From NCBI GenBank assembly GCA_021521415.1, contig JAIQDT010000191.1:744001-808000 (forward strand): a stretch of 64,000 nucleotides of DNA, read 5' to 3'. A program made the translations under genes and the position numbers. This document shows positions 56,377 through 64,000 of this stretch, piece after piece. The notes beneath the pieces were generated by a model. That model searched no databases and was not told the DNA's origin. It was given only the letters and a program-made list of their open reading frames with translations. Position 1 is the stretch's first letter, and each line of letters starts with the position of its first letter. The DNA comes from Bidens hawaiensis. Taxonomy: Eukaryota; Streptophyta; Magnoliopsida; Asterales; Asteraceae.

Positions 56377-57599
56377 TTCGTGAGTTTCATTCTGACGGGT
56401 GGTCCATGGGACAACCCTTAATTCATTTAAAACCGTAATAATCATGATTTGAATTTGTTTATTTTGTGGAATTAGATAACTACGGTATTATTGGTGAATT
56501 GTAGGTTTAAAGGAGGTTCCGGGGCTATTATGGAGTATACCGAGGCAACCGAATGAACCGAAGACGCGCGAGGGGTCAAAAGAAGTGGAAAACGGGAAGG
56601 CGAAATCGAAGTCCACCGTGGCCCACGGTCCAAACCGTGAGCCACGGTTCAACTAAGCAAAAAACCACAGAGGCCACCGTACCGTGGCATCTGTGGCCAC
56701 CGTGAGGGTCACCGTGACCCACAGTCCAACCGTGGGCCACGGTCCAGGATTTTCAGTAAGTCACCGTGACCCAAGGTCCAACCGTGGGCCACGGTCCGGA
56801 GTCATAACTGCCGATTTTTCTTCTTAGTTTATGAGTCTTTGGGCTGTCTTTTCATTATCTTATCATCCCAAAACATCTTAGAGACGATTTTTGGAGTCTA
56901 AGAACAAGTTTTTGGTGATTTTAATCATTAGTTGATGTTTGTGATTCATTCTTATAACCCAGTTGATGTGATGATGATTCGAACCATGTGTGGCTAATCA
57001 TCTTTATGTTCTCTCCCGAATTGTAAGGTTTTCAATTGGATTACTTGTTATTCGCTTATGTTATTTGTGGGATAATCTTTTGATCTTATGAATATATTGT
57101 TATGGTGATTGTGAGTGTGTATTGTAATTGTTAGTATGATTTGAATTCGTGTTCTTGACTATCCGTTCTTGGTGCCATAGGCAATCGAGATTTAGTAGTA
57201 GAGAATTAGGGTTAACAATACTAAACTGATTTTTGAGTGACAACCTTGCGTTTTTGTAATCCAAGTACTTAGTCCTCTTATATCACAATCAACTGCATTT
57301 TCACAAAACTATATTCATGTAGTTCATTCCACAAATACGCGTTAACTTGATTAACATTGGAAACCTGAAATCGGGAGAGAGCATTGTTACTTATATTGTT
57401 AAAACTCGTTTAATTGTTTTAGTTATTTTCGTTAATCAAATCAATCAACCAAATCATTGAATTTATTTTCTGCACTTAGTTTAATATAGAGTAACTACTG
57501 TGCTTCTTAATAACGCATTTTCCACAAACTCCCTGTGTTCGATACCCGCTTACCACTATCTAATTAGTTGTATTCGGTTTATTTTTGAGTGAGTCTTCG
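56377..57599 (+). mobile_element. Athila/Tat-type LTR in plus orientation, approximate bounds
   Basis: Interrupts the copia integrase. Carries ccgtggcccacgg-type GC-rich palindromes (56616-56800) and the U5 signature ctccctgtgttcgatacccg at 57529. The signature runs on the plus strand although the adjoining Athila genes are on the minus strand. The exact left edge is not determined. Confidence 0.55.
56610..56805. repeat. Cluster of ccgtgg(g/c)ccacgg palindromes
   Basis: At least six near-palindromic words of 12-15 bp. A similar cluster in the same orientation occurs at 61010-61215. Confidence 0.85.
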
Positions 57600-57616
57600 A
57601 AACCGAATACAACTAA
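57564..57616. repeat. Perfect 17-bp inverted repeat at the LTR edge
   Basis: ttagttgtattcggttt (57564-57580) and its exact reverse complement (57600-57616), 19-nt loop. It marks the boundary between the plus-oriented LTR and the minus-oriented internal region. Confidence 0.95.
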
Positions 57617-58662
57617 TAAAATAAAATAAACAACTATAAACATCACTAACTTCTCTTTTTCTTTTATTTTTTTTTCTCTATATATAATACTTTGAACATT
57701 GCATACATAAACATTGCAATTCTAATGCAAACTTTTTTTTTTACCATAACAATATAATACTTGAACATTACATACTAGCATGATAAACATAATGCTTCAC
57801 ATCTCTAACTGATGAATACTAAAACAATTACATAGAAACCTATTAAGTCGGATCGTTTCGCAAAATAACACTTGGGTTAATCAAATAAAAGAATAGGCCC
57901 AATAAGTTTTTCTAAAGGAACCCAACCCCCCGCCCCTCACATGACCATCCTCATATGTATAATGTATGAGGCCCCAACCCCCAAAACCCACACTCTCGCT
58001 CATCCAGACGAGGCTTAACCTAAGTGCCTCTATCACTTTTGCACTCATACCAAGCTAAGATCTCGAAGTGCACTAATTGTACAAGTTCTATCAGAGAATA
58101 TCAACCGTCTCACCAAACAATACTTTCTCAATTCTCAAGTGTAAATGAACGTGTTATGCAAGTTATTACACCGAAAGCATGCTAACCTTGGTTAGAAAAC
58201 TACATAATCTCCTTTTTAAAAACAACTAGGCACATGTTATTTAGGGAATTGTGACCATGAAAAGGGACCAAAACTTTACCCCGCCTTCTTACCACTTTCC
58301 GATTCTTTTAAACACATTTTTTTCATTTTTCTATTTTTCTGATTTTTAATTTTTCTGATTTTTTATTTTTATATATATATTTTTTTCTTTTTGTTTTTTT
58401 TAAAATTTTTCAAAACAAACAAAAACAAACAAAAATTTTCCTCATCCCCACACTTGGGATACATTGTCCCCAATGTACGTTTTTAAGAAAAATAAAAGCA
58501 CCACTTGTTAAACACCACCTTCATTCTAACACATTCCCATAATACTTAATCAAAAATATTCCATCCTCACCCATCCACCCAAAAATAACTGAAAACAACG
58601 ATAAAAAAAAACAATTATACAGAATATACAAAACGGGGTTCACCTGGATTCACGCGGCTCGA
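57617..58662 (-). other. 3' non-coding region of the Athila-type element
   Basis: On the minus strand, ggggacaatgtatcccaagt followed by gtgggga (58442-58478) is a hallmark of the region after the last Athila ORF. Long A- and T-rich runs surround it. No gene. Confidence 0.6.
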
Positions 58663-59272
58663 TCAGTTGTACGGCGGGTGGGCCGACCCGAAGATAGACG
58701 TCATGAATTCTGAAAACTGGCCGAAGTTAAACGCCCCATCGCCGCTGCTGCTTCCTTCTCCTTGTGGTGGTGGAGGTGCCATTGATTGCATTGGGCTTAC
58801 CCACATTGAATGATGAAGTGGTGGTTCGGGATATCGTACCGAACCGTCAAACGGAGGAAGAGTCGTGTAATCCGCGATTTGTGGATCCGCTACAACCGGT
58901 TCACCTGCATGCCATTGATCATGCATCCTCCGATTACGATCATCCAAATACCTCATGTTCATCTCATGTTCACGCCCATACGCATTGGCACGGTTCCACA
59001 TCTCCAACCGGTCGTGCCTCTCTTTTGCGGCTCGCTCAGCATATGCCCCCATAAACGTCTGATGATCAAATAGTGAACGCGACTCATCTGACCAGTTTTC
59101 ATACGTGAAGGGCCTATGCCTCTCCACCACCTCATTCATCGACCCCACATGGGACCAATTATTCCCGTAAGAGTTACAACCATCCGAATAGTCCCAACCC
59201 CCTTGTTGGGAACTGCTACCACTGCCCACATCCATGTAATCGGGCTCACCTACCTCCTCAATCTGCTCTATC

Positions 59273-59325
<53 letters not shown>

Positions 59326-60348
59326 TTCATCTACTTCAACATCCTCCCTCGCTACTTTCCATCTCACATTATCACACAAAAGCACGTGGTGCCTATCGGT
59401 TTGTATGTATTTCCAACCCGGCAAATCCGACAACTTAAACGTTTTAAACACTTTGGTTATTCCCACCGAATCGTCATTTATCACACCATGATTCTTTAGC
59501 ATTGCGGTGATCAGTCGACAATGCGGAATTAACTTCCGATTATTGCTTTCTCGGCTGATCCAAATATTCTGCATGACTAGATATTGGTAAGAAATAAGGG
59601 GCGTCCCACACATCAATGCATACAGCACGGGGATATCACAGTTCCGCACTATCGACATATCTCCTCTTTGGGGCATCACGTTGTACAAGCAAATAGACAT
59701 CAGTAACTTTGCCTCAATCTTCAGATCACTTCTCCTTATCTGATCACCCGAAATTCCACCTCTTTTAAGAACCTTTCCAAGCATATGGTGCCATTGAGGA
59801 TGCTTGTCAGGGCATTCAAATAAGTCTTTGACAGATGGATATACATATGAATTTCTTGGATTTGTATCAAAAAGCGCGATCTGATTAAAAGAGTCAAACG
59901 ATATCACCACTTCTTGTCCTCTGACCGTCCCAATTAGTTTCATATCGTTCCTCTTCTTGTAGGCCGGACATCTTAACGTGGACACCCACTCCTCAATTTC
60001 TCGATCGTACAACACGTTAGTCTCCTCATCATAACACTTTAAAACTGCTTCCCAACCCAAAGCTTCAAATTTGTTAACTATCCCAAAAGCCTCAAAACCT
60101 GGATCATTTATCTCCTTCTCACACATAAATCCATCAAGTCGTTTATTTAACGTCGCCATTTTATCAACAAACAGCTCCGCTTTCTATTTTGATGGGTACT
60201 TTGACAATCCCCCACCTTTCCAAGTGGGTTTTACCGTTTGAACTGGCACATATGCTTGCTCTTCTTGCATCCTTTGTCTCTTTAATCGGAATGCTCGCCC
60301 ACTCGAAGATGATGCCTTTGACTTTCCTTTATCTGATGTTCTTCCCAT
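58663..60348 (-). pseudogene. Athila-type second ORF (ATHILA ORF-1 family-like), one stop codon
   Basis: ATG at 60348 (minus) opens a frame of 562 codons to 58663, interrupted by TAG at 60184-60186; 498 codons follow from an internal ATG at 60159. The N-terminus is basic (RAFRLKRQRMQEEQ, possible nuclear signal). The core (FEALGWEAVLKCYDEE, REIEEWVSTLRCPAYKK, IVRNCDIPVLYALMCGTPLI, NNRKLIPHCRLITAML) matches the plant family annotated as Arabidopsis retrotransposon ORF-1. A run of about 19 Asp (ATC/GAT repeat, 59273-59329) is followed by a Gly/Ser-rich, Pro-rich tail. It lies downstream of pol on the same strand, where Athila elements carry their extra ORF. Function is unknown. Confidence 0.7.
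59273..59329. repeat. (ATC)n trinucleotide repeat encoding poly-Asp
   Basis: About 19 ATC units (GAT on the coding strand) in the middle of the ORF. Antisense frames read poly-Ile and should be ignored. Confidence 0.95.
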
Positions 60349-61491
60349 CTACACACAACAAACAAACCAAACTAACCAAGTTTAGTCAACATACACCTCC
60401 CCACACTTGCTTGTTACTATGGTTGTGGGTAATTACTCGTTAATCAAATGACCAAAAATTTCAACATTTGCTTTAACACATAATTTCCACATTCTCAATT
60501 AAACAACCATAAGTTGTAACAATTATTCACTAACCACAACCATAATGCATAATTATTAAACTAATTACTTCCAAAAAGCAAGTGGGTATATTGAACAATT
60601 ATGAATACTTACAACTTCAATGCAATACATCATTAATAATGACAATAGAATCCATACCTTGATGTTATAGGAGATGTAGATGAAGAAAGCCTTAAAGTCA
60701 ACCAAAACCCACAAATTTTCGGACTTGTTTGTCTAAAAATCGACCAACAAAACAGAGGATTCTTCCAAAAACAATGCTTTAATCGAAATCCTTGTGAAAT
60801 TTTAGTCAAAATAGACTTAAAAATCGATTGATTTGGTGGAGATATGAGGGTTTGAAGTTGGAAGTTAGGGTTTGTGAAGAAAGGTTTTGGGAAGAAGAAG
60901 ATGAATATAGGTGAAAAATAATAATGGTAGGTGGTTTGTGTGGTGTAGAATAGTTTAAAATTGAATTTTTTATTGTTTATTGAATTCAAAACCCGGCTCA
61001 CCATACCAGTCGCGACCGGACCGTGGCCCACGGTCTGAACCGTGGGTCACGGTTGAATAAAAACTGATCTAATGGTTCAAGTGGACCATGGCCCACGGTC
61101 TGAACCGTGGGTCACGGTTGAGTTATGTAAAACCAAACAGAGGAGACCGTACCGTGCATCAGACCTACACCATGCCCTACGATCGCCACCGTGGGCCACG
61201 GTTCCAACTATGGTCCAGGGTTCATGTAATTTTTTTTAAGCATAAGGAAACAAGAAAAAAAAATTAAATAAAACTTATTTAACCAATTAAAATAAAAAAT
61301 AAAAATTACCAAATAAAAATTACCCTACCCCCCATGAAAAACCCGAGTTTTCCTCAACACGGTATAAAAATCAAAAGGACTTCCCCACACTTGATTTGGA
61401 CAACTCCAAAGCGAAGAAGGTAATTTTTAAAACCAAATTCAAATAAAAACTAATTTAATCTATACTAAAATATACAACATACCTTGGCCTC
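60349..61491. other. Non-coding spacer between pol and the second ORF
   Basis: Contains 61010-61215, a GC-rich block of accgtgggccacggt-type palindromes similar to the LTR at 56616-56800 in the same orientation, and cttccccacacttgatttgg at 61381, an Athila spacer word. The minus-strand open frame at 60633-61031 is low-complexity and unrecognised. Confidence 0.5.
61010..61215. repeat. Second cluster of ccgtgg/ccacgg palindromes
   Basis: Includes two copies of a ~45-bp unit (ggcccacggtctgaaccgtg then ggtcacggttga) and gaccgtaccgtg as in 56690. It appears to be an LTR-derived piece inside the element. Confidence 0.8.
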
Positions 61492-62391
61492 CTAATTTGT
61501 TTCCTCATCCGGTGAGCGTAACAAGTAACTCACCCGGTCCACATCGAGCATATTTATGTCCTTTCCTTCCAAGTAAGGTTTAAGTCTTTGACCGTTCACC
61601 ACTTGTTTCATTTGTTCTTGGACATCTTCTATCTCCACATCACCAAATTGACCCACTTTTGTGATGACATATGGGCTCATCCATTTGCTCTTTAACTTAC
61701 CCGGAAACAACTTCAACCTTGAGTTATACAACCACACCCTTTGACCCACTTCAAAAGTCCGTTTTCTCAACTTTGCATCATGGACCTTTTTTAGTTTGTC
61801 TTTGTATGCGGAAGCACATTCATACGCTTCATCCCGGATTTCCTCAATCTCAATCAACTTCAACTTTCTCAATTCACCCGCTTCCTTATAATCCGCGTTA
61901 ACATTCTTGATTGCCCAAAGCTCCTTATGTGCTAACTCCATTGGTAAATGACACCCTTTCCCATAAACTAACCGATAAGGAGTTGTGCCAATAGGAGTTT
62001 TGTAGGTGGTCCGATACGCCCACAATGCATCATTCAACTTAGAAGACCAATCCTTCCTATCGACCCGCACCGTCTTCATCAATATTTCTTTGATTTGGCG
62101 ATTGGACACTTCAACTTGTCCACTTGTTTGTGGATGATAAGGAGTGGCAATTTGGTGATTCACATTGTACCTCTTTAAAAGTTTCCCAAAGTTGAAATTC
62201 TTGAAATGTGACCCACCATCATTTATAATAACCCGCGGGATACCAAACCGAGCAATGATGTTTGATTGGACGAATTTACAAACTACCGAATGATCATTTG
62301 TTCTTGTTGCTATCGCTTCTACCCACTTGGACACATAGTCAACCGCAAACAAGATATATAAAAATCCATTCGAGTTTGGAAACGGGCCCAT
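61492..62391 (-). pseudogene. Athila-type integrase core and C-terminus
   Basis: Reads MGPFPNSNGFLYILFAVDYV (just after the first catalytic Asp), INDGGSHFKNF (second Asp), YHPQTSGQVEVSNRQIKEIL (catalytic Glu), then WAYRTTYKTPIGTTPYRLVY and a C-terminal domain with FEVGQRVWLYNSRLKLFPGK and SPYVITKVG. The frame is open for 299 codons. The first Asp segment (GIDF) is separated by an indel near 62395, so the frame starts within the core. No chromodomain, as expected for Athila. Confidence 0.8.
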
Positions 62392-63012
62392 AAAGTCAAT
62401 TCCCCATTACATCGAAAATCTCTAACACCAAAATCGGTTGCAATGGCATTTCATCCCGTTTCGAGATACTACCCAACTTTTGACAATTCAAACAATGTTG
62501 GGCATACGCACTTGAATCTTTAAAAATGGTGGGTCAATAAAACCCACACTGGAACACCCAGTAACCGTCTTTTGACCACTAAAATGACCTCCACACGCCA
62601 ATGCATGTGCATGAGTCAAAACTTCCCACACCTTGCAATCGGGAATACAGATTCTTATCATTTGGTCCGAACCAATCTTGAACAAATCCAGTTCATCCCA
62701 AATATATTGCTTCACTTGGGCCATGAACCATTGTCTTCTTTTCTTCACCCAATGACTTGGAATAGACCCTGTTGCTAAATAATTCACAAAGTGGTCATAC
62801 CATGGTGTAGTCGATACGGCTAACAGTTGTTCATCGGGAAACCATTCGTTTATCTCCATCGGGTCATCAACACCCTCCAAGGGAATTCGGGAAAGGTGAC
62901 CCGCCACTACATTCTCACACCCTTTTTTATCCTGAACATCTAAATCGAACTCTTGCAAAAGCAATACCCATCTAATTAACCATGCTTTTGCATCCTTCTT
63001 CTCCATCAAATA
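62392..63012 (-). pseudogene. Athila-type RNase H end and integrase zinc-binding region
   Basis: Continues the pol frame after a stop: [40 protein letters not shown], then a zinc-binding region ([14 protein letters not shown], and in a shifted frame [14 protein letters not shown]). Lesions are a frameshift near 62560, a TGA at 62534-62536 and an indel near 62395. Confidence 0.75.
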
Positions 63013-64000
63013 TCAAACCGCGCTATGTTCCGAATAAACGATCACCTTACTCCCCCAAATATATGAGCGAAACTTATCCAAAGCATACACCACCGTAAGC
63101 AATTCTTTTTCGGTGGCTGTATAATTAAGTTGGGCTTCGGATAAAGTTTTACTCGCATAATAAATTACCACCGGCTTTTTATCAACTCGTTGACCCAATA
63201 CAACTCCAATAGTCGTATCACTAGCATCACACATGATCTCAAACGGCTTTGACCAATCCAGTGGTTGTAGAATGGGAGCTTTCACCAACTGTTCCTTCAA
63301 AACATCAAAAGCTTGCACACACTCATTAGTAAAGTTAAAAGGAGCATCTTTTAATAATAAATTACATAAAGGTTTTGTGATAACACTAAAGCCTTTAATA
63401 AATATCCTATAAAAACCCGCATACCCCAAAAATGACCTTACCCCTTTAATGTTTTTAGGTGGAGGTAAAGATGATATTACCCGAACCTTTGCCTTATCCA
63501 TTTCCATTCCCCTTTCCGAAATCACGTGACCCAACACAATACCCTCTTGTACCATGAAGTGACTTTTCTCCCAACTTAAAACTAAATTTGTCTCAACACA
63601 CCTTTTTAAAACTTTTTCTAATTCATTGAGACAATTTTCATAAGTTGGGCCAAAAAAAGAAAAGTCATCCATAAATACCTCAAGTGATTCCCCGTCCATA
63701 TCCGAAAAAATACTCATCATACAATGTTGGAATGTGGCCGGGGCATTACACAATCCGAATGGCATTCGCCGAAAAGCAAAAGTGCCATACGGACAGGTGA
63801 AAGTGGTCTTGTGTTGGTCATCCGGGTGAATGGCAATTTGGTTATAACCCAAGTACCCATCCAAAAAACAGTAATACTTTTGACCCGATAATTTTTCAAT
63901 AATTTGGTCAAAAAAAGGTAATGGAAAATGGTCTTTAGATGTGGTGGCGTTTAATTTACGATAATCAATGCAAACTCGCCACCCGGTGACCGGTCGGGTG
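63013..64000 (-). pseudogene. Athila-type reverse transcriptase and RNase H (runs off the right edge)
   Basis: From the window edge: WRVCIDYRKLNATTSKDHFP, LDGYLGYNQIAIHPDDQ (first Asp), FAFRRMPFGLCNAPATFQ, EVFMDDFSFFG (catalytic Asp pair as FMDD, typical of Athila), RSFLGYAGFYRIFIKGF, and RNase H with FEIMCDASDTTIGVVLGQ and YTATEKELLTVVYAL. A TGA at 63013-63015, in HSAV*YLM, ends the frame; homology continues past it. gag, protease and the other LTR lie beyond 64000. Confidence 0.85.

Noticed and set aside
59116..59499. Plus-strand open frames opposite the Athila second ORF
   Set aside because: Antisense shadow of the real minus-strand ORF, stretched by the ATC repeat (poly-Ile).
60633..61031. 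132-codon minus-strand open frame between the Athila ORFs
   Set aside because: Low-complexity Phe/Pro/Ser composition, overlaps an LTR-like palindromic block, no family resemblance.

Overview
The window reads as a repeat-dense stretch of a flowering-plant nuclear genome. It is AT-rich, with split coding sequences (GT..AG introns), no bacterial operon layout and no complete host gene. The element families suggest an Asteraceae-type genome: a PF04195 'gypsy type transposase' gene, Athila-type pol plus a second ORF, an ARID/CCHC retroelement protein, and LTRs beginning TGTAA(C/G). The family placement is inference; no species can be named from sequence alone.

Layout. 0.5-4.6 kb: an RTE-clade LINE with a 13-bp target duplication and a broken endonuclease/reverse-transcriptase ORF. 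5.5-9.1 kb: a Ty3/gypsy relic between direct repeats, then a foldback MITE in an (AT)n tract. 9.3-9.7 kb: a fragment of a host gene (Coa1/DUF1783-like) that keeps its intron. 9.9-12.2 kb: a PIF/Harbinger element with exact TAA target duplications. 12.7-13.2 kb: a hAT-like MITE. 13.7-17.3 kb: a 3.6-kb solo LTR inside a host tandem repeat. 17.3-21.9 kb: a promoter region and a four-exon PF04195 gene with one stop codon. 23.7-24.4 kb: a PDLP (DUF26) gene fragment. 24.6-26.7 kb: a second PIF/Harbinger element whose transposase is spliceable but has lost two of three catalytic acids.

27.3-33.2 kb: remnants of Athila-type and TGTAA-type LTRs. 33.2-48.1 kb: a 14.9-kb CACTA element inserted in an Athila-type LTR. 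It carries subterminal GCCACA repeats, a decayed En/Spm (PF03004-like) transposase, a 694-bp internal duplication, a solo LTR, a 139-bp tandem array, and an LTR retroelement inserted in that array. 49.1-51.3 kb: a small LTR element on the minus strand with a PBS and one ORF (CCHC knuckle, copia protease-like segment, ARID domain) but no reverse transcriptase or integrase, framed by rearranged LTRs and a GATAC target duplication. 52.5-55.0 kb: an LTR fragment, a Helitron with a doubled 5' end and a Ty3/gypsy gag-protease relic. 55.0-56.4 kb: the 5' part of a Ty1/copia element cut off by an Athila-type LTR. 56.4-64.0 kb: an Athila-type element on the minus strand (pol plus a 562-codon second ORF), running off the right edge.

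The elements do not form a pathway. They record successive insertions. In several places a second copy of the target repeat nearby acts as an internal 'empty site' and fixes the insertion boundary to the base. The most unusual item is the ARID-containing LTR element at 49.1-51.3 kb.
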